Under the pieces are notes generated by a model that was not told where the DNA came from, made no database searches, and saw only the letters and a list, made by a program, of their open reading frames with translations. A program made the position numbers and the translations under genes. A DNA stretch of 64,000 nt from the NCBI GenBank assembly GCA_033782935.1, contig JAWQEG010001376.1:124001-188000 (forward strand), read 5' to 3'. Shown piece by piece: positions 12,900 through 27,005 of this stretch; the first letter of the stretch is position 1; each line of letters starts with the position of its first letter. Source of the stretch: Petrolisthes cinctipes. Its lineage: Eukaryota; Arthropoda; Malacostraca; Decapoda; Porcellanidae.

Positions 12900-15018
12900 G
12901 ATCTGGTATACATGCCTACTCAGTGTTATAATACTTTAAAAATACAGGCCATAAAACATGCTGAAAATCGATATTTTAGGTGCCCAAAGTCGATATGTGC
13001 ATGAATCTTCTGCACCCGTTTATATCTCAAATTCAGGCTCAAAACACCCGAAAATTCGGTATTTTTGGGTCTCAGAAGCGATCTGTATATGCCTACTTCT
13101 TGCTAGAATGTTTTCAAGATACAGAGCAAAAAAAAGCCTAAAATCGATATTTTAGGTGCAAAAAGTCGATATGTGCATATATCTTCAGTACCGGTTTACA
13201 TCTCAAATTCAGGCTTAAACACCCGAATATTCAATAATTTTAAGTTCCAGAAGCGATCAGTACTTGTTTACTTAGTGCTAGAATGTTTTTAAAATATAGG
13301 TTTAAAACATGCTAAAAATTTATATTTTAGGTGTCCCATGTCGATATGTGCATGCATCTTCTGTACTCGTTTATATCTCAAATTCAGGATCAAAACACCC
13401 GAAAATTCGGTATTTTTTGGTCCCAGAAGCGATCTGTACATTCCTATTCCGTATTAGAATACTTTCAAAAAATAGGCCCAAAACATGCTCAAAATCGATA
13501 TTTTGGGTGCCCAAAGTCGATATGTGCATGCATCTTCTGTACCCGTTTATATTTCAAATTCAGGCTCAAAACACCCGAAAATTCGTCATTTTTGGGTCCC
13601 AGAAGCGATCTGTATATGCCTACTCAGTGCTAGAATTTTGTTCAAAATATAGGCTTAAAACATGCTAAAAATCGATATTTTAGGTGCAAAAAGTCGATAT
13701 GTGCCTGCATCTTCAGTACCCGTTTATATCTCAAATTCAGGCTCAAAACACCTAAAAATTCAATATTTTTGGGTCCCAGAAGCGATCTGTACATGCCTAC
13801 TCAGTGCTAGAATAATTTCAAAGTATTGGCCCAAAACATGCTAAAAATCGATATTTTGGGTGCCAAAGTCGATATGTGCATGCATCTTCTGTACCCGTTT
13901 ATATCTCAGATTCAGGCTCAAAACACCCGAAAATTCGGTATTTTTGGGTCCCAGAAGCGATCTGTACATGTCTACTTAGTGCTAGAATGTTTTTAAAATA
14001 TAGGTTTAAAACATACTAAAAATTTATATTTTAGGTGTCCCAAGTCGATATGTGCATGCATCTTCTGTACTCGTTTATATCTCAAATTCAGGCTCAAAAC
14101 ACACGAAAATTCGATATTTTTTGGTCCCAGAAGCGACCTGTATATACCTACTCCACGCTAGAATATTTTCAAGAAACAGACCCAAAACATGTTCAAAATC
14201 GATATTTTAGGTGCGAAAAGTCGATATGTGAGTGCATATTCAGTACCCGTTTATATCTCAAATTCAAGCTCAAAACACCCGAAAACTCGATATTTTTGGG
14301 TCCCAGAAGCGATCTGTACATGCCTACGCAATGCTAGAATGTTTTCAAGATACAGACCTAAAACATGCTAAAAATCGATATTTTAGATGCCCAATGTCGA
14401 TATGTTCATGCATCTTCTGTACTGTACCCGTTTATATCTCAAATTCAGGCTCAAAACTCCCGAAAATTCGGTATTTTTGGGTCCCAGAAGCGATCTGTGC
14501 ATGCCTACTCAGTACTAGAATATTTTCAAAATAAAAGCCCATACATGCTAAAAATCGATATTTTAGGTGCCCAATGTCGATATGTGCATGCATCTTCTGT
14601 ACACGTTCATATCTCAAATTCAGGCTCAAAACACCCGAAAATTCGATATTTTTGGGTAGAAGAAGAGATCTGTACATGCCTACTCAGTGCTAGAATGTTT
14701 GCAAAATATAGGCTCAAAACATGCTAAAAATCGATATTTTAGGTGTCCCAAGTCGATGTGTCCATAGATATTCTGTATCAGTTTATATCTCAAATTTAGG
14801 CTCAAAACACCCGAAAATTCGATATTCTTGGGTCCTAGATGCAATCTGTATATGCCTACTCCGTGTTTAAGTATTTTCAAAAGACATGCCCAAAACATGC
14901 TGAAAATCGATATTTTAGCTGCCAATAGTCAATATGTGCATACATCTTCTGTACCCGTTTATATCTTAAATTCAGGCTCTAAACACCCGAAAATTCTATA
15001 TTTTTGGGTCCCAGAAGC
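12900..15018. repeat. Region B HOR copy 4 (2,119 bp, ~12 monomers)
   Basis: This copy has the full 12-monomer order, with one CTGTACTGTA monomer at 14417 and the GTGCGAAAAGTCG monomer present. Scattered private substitutions distinguish it from copies 3 and 5, for example TTCTATATTTTTGGG at the marker monomer and TACTTGTTTAC near 13262. HOR copies here have therefore begun to diverge. Confidence 0.85.
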
Positions 15019-17139
15019 GATCTGGTATACATGCCTACTCAGTGTTAGAGTACTTTAAAAATACAGGCCATAAAACATGCTGAAAATCGATATTTTAGGT
15101 GCCCAAAGTCGATATGTGCATGCATCTTCTGCACCCGTTTATATCTCAAATTCAGGCTCAAAACACCTGAAAATTCGGTTTTTTTGGGTCCCAGAAGCGA
15201 TCTGTATATGCCTACTTCTTGCTAGAATGTTTTCAAGATACAGAGCAAAAAAAAGCCTAAAATCGATATTTTAGGTGCAAAAAGTCGATATGTGCATATA
15301 TCTTCAGTACCGGTTTACATCTCAAATTCAGGCTCAAACACCCGAATATTCAATAATTTTAAGTTCCAGAAGCGATCTGTACATGTTTACTTAGTGCTAG
15401 AATGTTTTTAAAATATAGGTTTAAAACATGCTAAAAATTTATATTTTAGGTGTCCCAAGTCGATATGTGCATGCATCTTCTGTACTCGTTTATATCTCAA
15501 ATTCAGGCTCAAAACACCCGAAAATTCGGTATTTTTTGGTCCCAGAAGCGATCTGTACATGCCTATTCCGTATTAGAATACTTTCAAAAGATAGGCCCAA
15601 AACATGCTCAAAATCGATATTTTGGGTGCCCAAAGTCGATATGTGCATGCATTTTCTGTACCCGTTTATATCTCAAATTCAGGCTCAAAACACCCGAAAA
15701 TTCGTCATTTTTGGGTCCCAGAAGCGATCTGTATATGCCTACTCAGTGCTAGAATTTTTTTCAAAATATAGGCTTAAAACATGCTAAAAATCGATATTTT
15801 AGGTGCAAAAAGTCGATATGTGCATGCATCTTCTGCACCCGTTTATATCTCAAATTCAGGCTCAAAACACCTAAAAATTCAATATTTTTGGGTCCCAGAA
15901 GCGATCTGTACATGCCTACTCAGTGCTAGAATAATTTCAAAATATTGGCCCAAAACAAGCTAAAAATCGATATTTTGAGTGCTCAAAGTCGATATGTGCA
16001 TGCATCTTCTGTACCCGTTTATATCTCAGATTCAGGCTCAAAACACCCGAAAATTCGGTATTTTTCTGTCCCAGAAGCGATCTGTACATGTCTACTCAGT
16101 GCTAGAATGTTTTTAAAATATAGGTTTAAAACATGCTAAAAATTTATATTTTAGGTGTCACATGTCGATATGTGCATGCATCTTCTGTACTCGTTTATAT
16201 CTCAAATTCAGGCTCAAAACACACAAAAATTCGATATTTTTTGGTCCCAGAAGCGACCTTTATATACCTACTCCACGCTAGAATATTTTCAAGAAACAGA
16301 CCCAAAACATGTTAAAAATCGATATTTTAGGTGCGAAAAGTCGATATGTGCATGCATATTCAGTACCCGTTTATATCTCAAATTCAAGCTCAAAACACCC
16401 GAAAACTCGATATTTTTGGGTCCCAGAAGCGATCTGTACATGCCTACGCAATGCTAGAATGTTTTCAAGATACAGACCTAAAACATGCTAAAAATCGATA
16501 TTTTAGATGCCCAATGTCGATATGTTCATGCATCTTCTGTACTGTACCCGTTTATATCTCAAATTCAGGCTCAAAACTCCCGAAAATTCGGTATTTTTGG
16601 GTCCCAGAAGCGATCTGTGCATGCCTACTCAGTACTAGAATATTTTCAAAATAAAAGCCCAATACATGCTAAAAATCGATATTTTAGGTGCCCAATGTCG
16701 ATATGTGCATGCATCTTCTGTACACGTTTATATCTCAAATTCAGGCTCAAAACACCCGAAAATTCAATATTTTTGGGTAGAAGAAGAGATCTGTACATGC
16801 CTACTCAGTGCTAGAATGTTTGCAAAATATAGGCTCAAAACATGCTAAAAATCGATATTTTAGGTGTCCCAAGTCGATGTGTCCATAAATATTCTGTATC
16901 AGTTTATATCTCAAATTTAGGCTCAAAACACCCGAAAATTCGATATTTTTGGGTCCTAGATGCAATCTGTATATGCCTACTCCGTGTTTAAGTATTTTCA
17001 AAAGACATGCCCAAAACATGCTGAAAATCGATATTTTAGCTGCCCATAGTCAATATGTGCATACATCTTCTGTACCCGTTTATATCTTAAATTCAGGCTC
17101 AAAACACCCGAAAATTCGGTATTTGTGGGTCCCAGAAGC
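15019..17139. repeat. Region B HOR copy 5 (2,121 bp, ~12 monomers)
   Basis: This copy has the same 12-monomer order and nearly the same length as copy 4, with one CTGTACTGTA monomer at 16537. The near-equal lengths of copies 4 and 5 suggest that 12 monomers is the basic HOR unit. Copies 1, 2 and 3 are then expanded or contracted versions. Confidence 0.85.
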
Positions 17140-17800
17140 GATCTGGTATACATGCCTACTCAGTGTTAGAGTAATTTAAAAATACAGGCCATAAAACATG
17201 CTGAAAATCGATATTTTAGGTGCCCAAAGTCGATATGTGCATGCATCTTCTGCACCCGTTTATATCTCAAATTCAGGCTCAAAACACCCGAAAATTCGGT
17301 ATTTTTGGATCCCAGAAGCAATCTGTACATGCCTACTTCTTGCTAGAATGTTTTCATGATACAGACCCAAAACAAGCTTAAAATCGATATTTTAGGTGCA
17401 AAAAGTCGATATGTGCATGTATCTTCAGTACCTGTTTACATCTCAAATTCAGGCTCAAAACACCCGAATATTCAATAATTTTAGGTTCCAGAAGCGATCT
17501 GTACATGTTTACGCAGTGCTAGAATGTTTTTAAAATATAGGTTTAAAACATGCTAAAAATTTATATTTTAGGTGTCCCAAGTCGATATGTGCATGCATCT
17601 TCTGTAATCGTTTATATCTCAAATTCAGGCTCAAAACACCCGAAAATTCGATATTTTTTGGTCCCAGAAGCAACCTGTATATGCCTACTTCTTGCTAGAA
17701 TGTTTTCAAGATACAGACCCAGAACATGGTAAAAATCTATATTTTAGATGCCCAATGTCGATATCTGCATGCATCTTCTGTACGGTACCCGTTTATATCT
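17140..17800. repeat. Region B HOR copy 6, partial
   Basis: The marker monomer at 17140 is followed by the CTTCTTGCTAG, TTTACATCTC and GGTGTCCCAAGTCG monomers in the usual order. It then jumps to a CTGTACGGTA monomer at 17778, a one-base variant of the 5-bp duplication. Monomers in between are missing, and after about 17800 the sequence no longer follows the B order. I read this as the worn distal edge of the HOR block. Confidence 0.65.
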
Positions 17801-20800
17801 CAAATTCAGGCTCAAAACACCCGAAAATTCAATATTTTTGTGTCCCGGAAGCGATCTGTACATGCCTACTCCGTGTTAGAGTACTTTCAAAATACAGGCC
17901 CAAAACATGATTAAAAATCGATAGTTTGGGTGCCCAAAGTCAATATGTGCATGCATCTTCTATACCCGTTTATAACTCAAATTCAGGCTCAAAACACCCG
18001 AAAATTCGGTAATTTTGGGTCCCAGAAGCGATCTGTACATGCCTACTCCGTGTTAGAGTATTTTCAAAATACAGGCCCAATATATGCTGAAAATCGATAT
18101 TTTAGGAGCCCAAAGGCAATATGTGCATGCATCTTCTGTACCCGTTTATAACTCAAATTCTGGCTCAAAACACCCGAAAATTCGGTAATTTTGGGTCCAA
18201 GAAGCGATCTGTACATGCTTACTCCGTGTTAAAGTATTTTCAAAATACATTCCCATAACATGCTAAAAATCGATATTTTAGGTGCCCAAAGTCGATATGT
18301 GCATGCATCTTCTGTACCCGTTTATATCTCAAATCCAGGCTCAAAACACCCGAAAATTCAATATTTTTGGGTCCCAGAAGCGATCTGTACGTGCATACTC
18401 TGTGTTAGAGTGTTTTAAAAATACGGGCCTAAAACATGCCTAAAATCGATATTTTATGTGCCCAAAGTCAATATGTGTAAGCATCTTCTGTACACGTGTA
18501 TACCCCTAATTCAGGTTCAAAACACCAGAAAATTCGATATTTTTGGGTCCCAGAAGCAATCTGTACATGCCTACTCCTTGCTAGAATGTTTTCAAGATAC
18601 AGACCAAAAAAATGCTCAAAATCAATATTTTTAGTGCAAAAAGTCGATATGTGCATGCATCTTCTGTACCCGTTTATATCTCAAATTCAGGCTCAAAACT
18701 CAGAAAATTCGATATTTTTGGGTCCCTCAAGCAATCTGTACATGCCTACTCAGTGCTAGAATGTTTTTAAAATACAGGCCTAAAACATGCTATAAATCGA
18801 TATTTTAGGTGTCCAAAGTCGATATGTGCATGCATCTTCTGTACCCGTTTATATCTCAAATTCAGGCTCAAAACACAAGAAAATTCGATATTTTTGGGTC
18901 CCAGAAGCGATCTGTACATGCCTACTCCTTGCTAGAATTTTTTCAAGGTACAGACCCAAAACATGCTCAAAATCGATATTTAAGGTGCAAAAAGTCGATA
19001 TGTGCATGCATCCTCTGTACCCGGTTATATCCCAAATTCTTGCTCAAAACCCCGAAAATTCGATATTTTTGGGTCCCAGAAGCGATCTGTACATGCCTAC
19101 TCAGTGCTAGAATATTTTCAAATTATACGCCGGAAACATACTAAAAATCGATATTTTGGGTGCCAAAGTCGATATGTGCATGCATCTTCTGTATCCGTTT
19201 ATATCTCAAATTCAGGCTCAAAACACCCAAAAAATCGATATTTTTGTGTCCCAGAAGCGATCTGTACATGACTACACCGTGCTATAGTATTTTCAAAAAT
19301 ACAGGCCCAAAACATGCTCAAAATCGATATTTTAGGTGCCCAAAGTCGATATGTGCGTGCATCTTCTGTACCCGTTCATATCTCAAATTCAGGCTCAAAA
19401 CACCCGAAAATTCGATATATTTGGGTTCCAGAAGCGATCTGTACGTGTCTACTCAGTGTTGGAGTATTTTAAAAATACAGGCCCAAAACATGTTCAAAAT
19501 CGATATTTTGGGTGCCCAAAGTCGATATGTGCATGAATCTTCTGTACCCGTTTATATCTCAAATTTAGACTCAAAACACCCGAATATTCTATATTTTTGT
19601 GTCCCAGAAGCAATCTGTACATGTCTACTCCGTGTTAGAGTGTTTTTAATATACTGGCCCATAACATGCTGAAAATCGATATTTTAGGTGCCCAAAGTCG
19701 ATATGTGCATGCATCTTCTGTACCCGTTTATATCTCAAATTCAGGCTCAAAACACCCGAAAATTCAATATTTTTGGGTCCCAGAAGCGATCTGTACGTGC
19801 ATACTCTGTGTTAGAGTGTTTTAAAAATACAGGCCTAAAACATGCTGAAAATCGATATTTTATGTGCCCAAAGTCAATATGTGTATGCATCTTCAGTACA
19901 CGTGTATATCCCTAATTCAGGTTCAAAACACCAGAAAATTCGATATTTTTGGGTCCCAGAAGCAATCTGTACATGCCTACTCCTTGCTAGAATGTTTTCA
20001 AGATACAGACCAAAAAAATGCTCAAAATCGATATTTTTAGTGCAAAAAGTCGATATGTGCATGCATCTTCTGTACCCGTTTATATATCAAATTCAGGCTC
20101 AAAACTCCGAAAATTCGATATTTTTGGGTCCCTTAAGCAATCTGTACATGCCTACTCAGTGCTAGAATGTTTTTAAAATACAGGCCTAAAACATGCTATA
20201 AATCGATATTTTAGGTGTCCAAAGTCGATATGTGCATGCATCTTCTGTACCCGTTTATATCTCAAATTCAGGCTCAAAACACCCGAAAATTCGATATTTC
20301 TGGGTCCCAAAAGCGATCTGTACATGTCTACTTCGTGTTCGAGTATTTTTATAATACAGGCACAAAACATGCTAAAAATCGATATTTTAGGTGCCCAAAG
20401 TCGATATGTGCATTCATCATCTGTACACGTTTATATCTTAAATTCAGGCTCAAAACATCCGAAAATTCAATATTTTTGGGTCCCAGAAGCGATCTGTACG
20501 TGCACACTCCGTGTTAGAGTGTTTTTAAAATACAGACACAAAACATGCTGAAAATCGATATTATATGTGCCCAAAGTCAAAATGTGTATGCATCTTCTGT
20601 ACACGTGTATATCCCTAATTCAGGTTCAAAACACCAGAAAATTCGATTTTTTAGGGTCCCAGAAGCGATCTGTACATGCCTACTCCTTGCTAGAATGTTT
20701 TCAAGATACAGACCCAAAACATTTTAAAAATCGATATTTTAAGTGCAAAAAGTCGATATGTGCATGAATCTTCTGTACCCGTTTATATCTCAAATTCAGT

Positions 20801-21230
20801 CCCAAAACTCCGAAAATTCGATATTTTTGGGTCCCTTAAGCAATCTGCACATGCCTACTCAGTGATAGAATGTTTTTAAAATATAGGCTTAAAACATGCT
20901 ATAAATCGATATTTTAGGTGTCCAAAGTCGATGTGTGCATGCATCTTCTGAACCCGTTTATATCTCAAATTCAGGCTCAAAACACCCAAAAAATCGATAT
21001 TTTTGTGTCACAGAAGCGAACTGTACATGCCTACTCCGTGTTAGAGTATTTTCAAAATACAGGCCCAAAACATGCTCAAAATCGATATTTTATGTGCAAA
21101 AAGTCGATATGTGCATGCATCTTCTATACCCGTTTATATCTCAAATTCAGGCTCAAAACACCCGAAAATTAAATATTTTTTTTTGTTCCCGAAGCGATTT
21201 GTACATGCCTACTCCGTGTTAGAGTATTTC
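17801..21230. repeat. Region C: mixed monomers
   Basis: This is a transition zone between the B and D HOR blocks. It holds subtypes with CACGTGTATA (near 18492, 19899 and 20612) and AAAACACCAGAAAATTCG, which are not seen in B. Others carry GTACGTGCATACTC, which becomes common in D. The longest stop-free stretch of the window (19160-19672, 170 codons) lies here and spans almost three monomers. It arises because several normal stop positions are mutated, and it shows no sign of being a gene. Confidence 0.75.
18340..20270. repeat. Eight-monomer duplication in region C (offset 1,406 bp)
   Basis: The segment around 18340-18870 recurs around 19746-20270. Equivalent points such as 18468 and 19874 are 1,406 bp apart, two short of 8 x 176. 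Both share CTCTGTGTTAGAGTGTTTTA, the CACGTGTATA variant, ACCAGAAAATTCG and the AAAAAAATGCTC variant. They differ by scattered substitutions. A third, more diverged relative of part of the segment lies near 20550-20960. Confidence 0.7.
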
Positions 21231-24200
21231 CAAGATACAGGCCCAAAACATGCTGAAAATTGATATTTTAGGTGCCCAAAGTCGATATGTGCATGCATCT
21301 TTTGTATCTGTCTATATTCCAAATTCAGGTTCAAAACACCCGAAAATTCGATATTTTTGGGTTCCAGAAGCGATCTGTACATACCTACTCCTTCCTAGAA
21401 TTTTTTCAAGATACAGACCCAAAACATGCTCAAAATCGATATTTTAGGTGCAAAATGTCGATATGTGCATGCATCTTCTGTACCCGTTTATATCTCAAAT
21501 TCAGGCTCAAAACACCCGAAAATTCGATATTTTTGGGTCCCAAAGGCGATATGTACATCTCTACTCCGTGTTAGAGTATTTTTAAAATACAGGCCCTAAA
21601 CATACTAATAATTGATATTTTAGGTGCCCAAAGTCGATATGTGCATGCATCTTCTGTACCCGTTTATATCTCAAATTCAGGCTCAAAACACCCTAAAATT
21701 CAATATTTTTGAGTCCCAGAAGCGATCTGTACGTGCATACTCCGTGTTAGAGTGTTTTTAAAATACAGGCCCAAAACATGCTGAAAATCGATATTTTAGG
21801 TGCCCAAAGTCAATATGTGTATGCATCTTCTGTACCCGTGTATATCCCAAATTTAGGTTCAAAACACTCGAAAATTCTATATTTTTGGGTCCCAGAAGCA
21901 ATCTGTACATGCCTACTTCTTGCTAGAATGTTTTCAAGATACACACCCAAAACATGCTCAAAATCGATATTTTAGGTGCAAAAAGTCGATATGTGCATGC
22001 ATCTCCTGTACCTGTTTATATCTCAAATTCAGGCTCAAAACACCCGAAAATTCTATATTTTAGGGTCCCAGAAGTGATCTGTACATGCCTACTCCGTGTT
22101 AGAGTATTTTCAAAATACAGGCCCAAAACATGCTCAAAATCGATATTGTAGGTGCCCGAAGTCGATATGTGCATGCATCTTCTGTATCCGTCTATATCCC
22201 AAATTCAGGTTCAAAACACCCGAAAATTCGATATTTTTGGGTCCCAGAAGCGATCTGTACATACCTACTCCTTCCTAGAATTTTTTCAAGATACAGACCC
22301 AAAACATGCTCAAAATCGATATTTTAGGTGCAAAAAGTCGATATGTGCATGCATCTTCAGTACCCGTTTATATCTCAAATTCAGGCTCATAATACCCGAA
22401 AATTCGATATTTTTGGGTCCCTTAAGCGATCTGTACATGCATACTCAGTGCTAGAATGTTTTCAAAATATAGGCTTAAAACATGCTAAAAATCGATATTT
22501 TAGGTGCCCAAAGTCGATATGTGCATGCATCTTCTGTACCCGTTTATATCTCAAATTCAGGCTCAAAACACCCGAAAATTCAATTTTTTTGGGTCCCAGA
22601 AGCGATCTGTACGTGCCTACTCCTTGCTAGAATGTTTTCAAGATACAGACCCAAAACATGCTCAAAATCGATATTTTAGGTGCAAAAAGTCGATATGTGC
22701 ATGCATCCTGTGTACCCGGTTATATCCCAAATTCTGGCTCAAAACCCCCGAAAATTCGATTTATTTGGGTCCCAGAAGCGATATGTACGTGCATACTCCG
22801 TGTTAGAGTGTTTTTAAAATATAGGCCAAAAACATGCTCAAAATCGATAATTTAGGTCCCCAAAGTCGATATGTGCATGCATCTTCTGTACCCGTTTATA
22901 TCTCAAATTCAGACTCAAAACACCCGATTTTTCGATATTTTTGGGTTCCAAAAGCCATCTGTACATGCATACTCCGTGTTAGAGTATTTTCAAAATACAG
23001 ACCTAAAACATGCAGTAAATCGATATTTTAGTTGCCCAAAGTCAATATGTGTATGCATCTTCTGTACCCGTCTATATCCCAAATTCAGATTCAAAACACT
23101 CGAAAATTCGATATTTTTGGGTCCAAGAAGCAGTCTGTACATGCCTACTTCTTGCTAGAAAGTTTTCAAGATACAGACCAAAAACATGCTCAAAATCGAT
23201 ATTTTAGGTGCAAAAAGTCGATATTTGCATGCATCTTCTGTACCCGTTTATATCCCAAATTCAGGCTCAAAACTCCGAAAATTCGATATTTTTGTGTCCC
23301 AGAAGCGATCTGTACCTGCATACTCCGTGTTAGAGTGTTTTTTACATACAGGCGCAAAACATGTTGAAAATTGATATTTTAGGTGCACAAAGTCAATATG
23401 TGCATGCATTCTCTGTACCCGGTTATATCTCAAATTCAGGCTCAAAACACCCGAAAATTAAATATTTTTGGGTCCCAGAAGTGATCTGTACATGCCTACT
23501 CAGTGCTAGAATGTTTTCAAAATAGAGGCTCAGAACATGCTAAAAATCGATATTTTAGGTGCCCGAAGCCGATATGTGCATGCATCTTCTGTACCCGTTT
23601 ATATCTCAAATTCAGGCTCAAAACACTCAAAAATTCGTTATTTTTGGGTCCCAAAAGCGATCTGTACATGCCTACTCCGTGTTAGAGAATTTTCAAAATA
23701 CAGGCCTAAAACATGCTGTAAATCGATATTTTAGCTGCCCATAGTCAATATGTGTATTAATCTTCTGTACCCGTCTATATCCCAAATTCAGGTTCAAAAC
23801 ACTCGAAAATTCGATATTTTTGGGTCCCAGAAGCAATCTGTACATGCCTACTTCATGCTAGAATGTTTTCAAGATACAGACCCAAAACATGCATAAAATC
23901 GATATTTTAGGTGCAAAAAGTCGAAATGTGCATGCATTTTCTGTACCCGTTTATATTTCAAATTCATGCTCAAAACACCGGAAATTCGATATTTTTGGGT
24001 CCCCGAAGCGATCTGTACATGCCTACTCCGTGTTAGAGTATTTTCAAAATACAGGCCCAAAACATGCTGATAATTGATATTTTAGGTGCACAAAGTCAAT
24101 ATGTGTATGCATTCTCTGTACCCGGTTATATCACAAATTCAGGCTCAAAACACCCGAAAATTCAATATTTTTGGGTCCCAGAAGCGATCTGTACATGCCT

Positions 24201-26725
24201 ACTCAGTGCTTGAATGTTTTTAAAATAGAGGCTCAGAACATGCTAAAAATCGATATTTTGGGTGCCCAAAGTCAATATGTGCATGCATGTTCTGTACCCG
24301 TTTATTTCTCAATTTTAGGCTCAAAACACCCGAAAGTTCGATATTTTTGGGTCCCAGAAGCGATCTGTATATGCCTACTCCGTGTTTGAGTATTTTCAAA
24401 ATACATGCCCAAAACATGCTGAAAATCGATATTTTAGCTGCCCATAGTCGATATGTGCATGCATCTTCTGTACCCGTTTATATCTCAAATTCAGGCTCAA
24501 AACACCCGAAAATTTAATATTTTTGGGTCCCCGAAGCGATTTGTACATGCCTACTCCGTGATAGAGTATTTCCAAGATACAGGCCCAAAACATGCTCAAA
24601 ATCGATATTTTAGGTGCCCAAAGTCGATATGTGCATGCATCTTTTGTATCTGTCTATATTCCAAATTCAGGTTCAAAACACCCGAAAATTCGATATTTTT
24701 GGGTTCCAGAAGCGATCTGTACATACCTACTCCTTCCTAGAATTTTTTCAAGATACAGACCCAAAACATGCTCAAAATCGATATTTTAGGTGCAAAATGT
24801 CGATATGTGCATGCATCTTCTGTACCCGTTTATATTTCAAATTCAGGCTCAAAACTCCCGAAAATTCTATATTTTTGGGTCCCAAAAGCGATCTGTACAT
24901 GTCTACTCCGTGTTAGAGTATTTTTAAAATACAGGCCCAAAACATACTAAAAATCGATATTTTAGGTGCCCAAAGTCGATATGTGCATGCATCTTCTGTA
25001 CCCGTTTATATCTCAAATTCAGGCTCAAAACACCCGAAAATTCGATATTTTTGGGTCCCTTAAGCGATTTGTACATGCATTTTCAGTGCTAGAATGTTTT
25101 CAAAATATAGGCTCAAAACATGCTAAAAATCGATATTTTAGGTGTTCAAAGTCGATATGTGGATGCTTCTTCTGTACCCGTTTATATCTCAAATTCAGGC
25201 TCAAAACACCCGAAAATTCGATATTTTTGGGTCCTAAAGGCTATATGTACATCTCTACTCCGTGTTAGAGTATTTTTAAAATACAGGCCCAAAACATACT
25301 AAAAATCGATATTTTAGGTGCCCAAAGTCGATATGTGCATGCATCTTCTGTACCCGTTTATATCTCAAATTCAGGCTCAAAACACCCTAAAATTCAATAT
25401 TTTTGGGTCCCAGAAGCGATCTGTACGTGCATACTCCGTGTTAGAGTGTTTTTAAAATACAGGCCCAAAACATGCTGAAAATCGATATTTTAGGTGCCCA
25501 AAGTCAATATGTGTATGCATCTTCTGTACCCATGTATATCCCAAATTTAGGTTCAAAACACTCGAAAATTCTATATTTTTGGGTCCCAGAAGCAATCTGT
25601 ACATGCCTACTTCTTGCTAGAATGTTTTCAAGATACACACCCAAAACATGCTCAAAATCGATATTTTAGGTGCAAAAAGTCGATATGTGCATGCATCTCC
25701 TGTACCTGTTTATATCTCAAATTCAGGCTCAAAACACCCGAAAATTCGATATTTTAGGGTCCCCGAAGTGATCTGTACATGCCTACTCCGTGTTAGAGTA
25801 TTTTCAAAATACAGGCCCAAAACATGCTCAAAATCGATATTGTAGGTGCCCAAAGTCGATATGTGCATGCATCTTCTGTATCCGTCTATATCCCAAATTC
25901 AGGTTCAAAACACCCGAAAATTCGATATTTTTGGGTCCCAGAAGCGATCTGTACATACCTACTCCTTCCTAGAATTTTTTCAAGATACAGACCCAAAACA
26001 TGCTCAAAATCGATATTTTAGGTGCAAAAAGTCGATATGTGCATGCATCTTCTGTACCCGTTTATATCTCAAATTCAGGCTCATAATACCCGAAAATTTG
26101 ATAATTTTGGGTCCCTTAAGCGATCTGTACATGCATACTCATTGCTAGAATGTTTTCAAAATATAGGCTTAAAACATGCTAAAAATCGATATTTTAGGTG
26201 CCCAAAATTCGATATGTGCATGCATCTTCTGTACCCGTTTATATCTCAAATTCAGGCTCAAAACACCCGAAAATTCAATTTTTTGGGGTCCCAGAAGCGA
26301 TCTGTACGTGCCTACTCCTTGCTAGAATGTTTTCAAGATACAGACCCAAAACATGATCAAAATCGATATTTTAGGTGCAAAAAGTCGATATGTGCATGCA
26401 TCCTGTGTACCCGGTTATATCCCAAATTCTGGCTCAAAACCCCCGAAAATTCGATTTATTTGGGTCCCAGAAGCGATCTGTACGTGCATACTCCGTGTTA
26501 GAGTGTTTTTAAAATATAGGCCAAAAACATGCTCAAAATCGATAATTTAGGTCCCCAAAGTCGATATGTGCATGCATCTTCTGTACCCGTTTATATCTCA
26601 AATTCAGACTCAAAACACCCGATTATTCGATATTTTTGGGTTCCAAAAGCCATCTGTACATGCATACTCCGTGTTAGAGTATTTTCAAAATACAGGCCTA
26701 AAACATGCAGTAAATCGATATTTTA
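21231..26725. repeat. Duplicated block: 21.2-23.0 kb and 24.6-26.7 kb
   Basis: Equivalent points are 3,342 bp apart at the start (21250 and 24592). They are 3,694-3,695 bp apart further on (21778 and 25472; 22834 and 26529). The change equals two monomers, so the second copy holds two extra monomers between about 24960 and 25310. Shared rare variants include CTTTTGTATCTGTCTATATT, CATCCTGTGTACCCGG and AACACCCGATT. Confidence 0.8.
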
Positions 26726-27005
26726 CTAGCCCAAAGTCAATATGTGTATTAATCTTCTGTACCCGTCTATATCCCAAATTCAGGTTCAAAACACTCGAAA
26801 ATTCGATATTTTTGGGTCCCAGAAGCAATCTGTACATGCCTACTTCATGCGAGATTGTTTTCAAGATACAGACCCAAAACATGCTTAAAATCGATATTTT
26901 AGGTGCAAAAAGTAGAAATGTGCATGCATTTTCTGTACACGTTTATATTTCAAATTCATGCTCAAAACACCGAAAATTCGATATTTTTGGGTCCCCGAAG
27001 CGATC

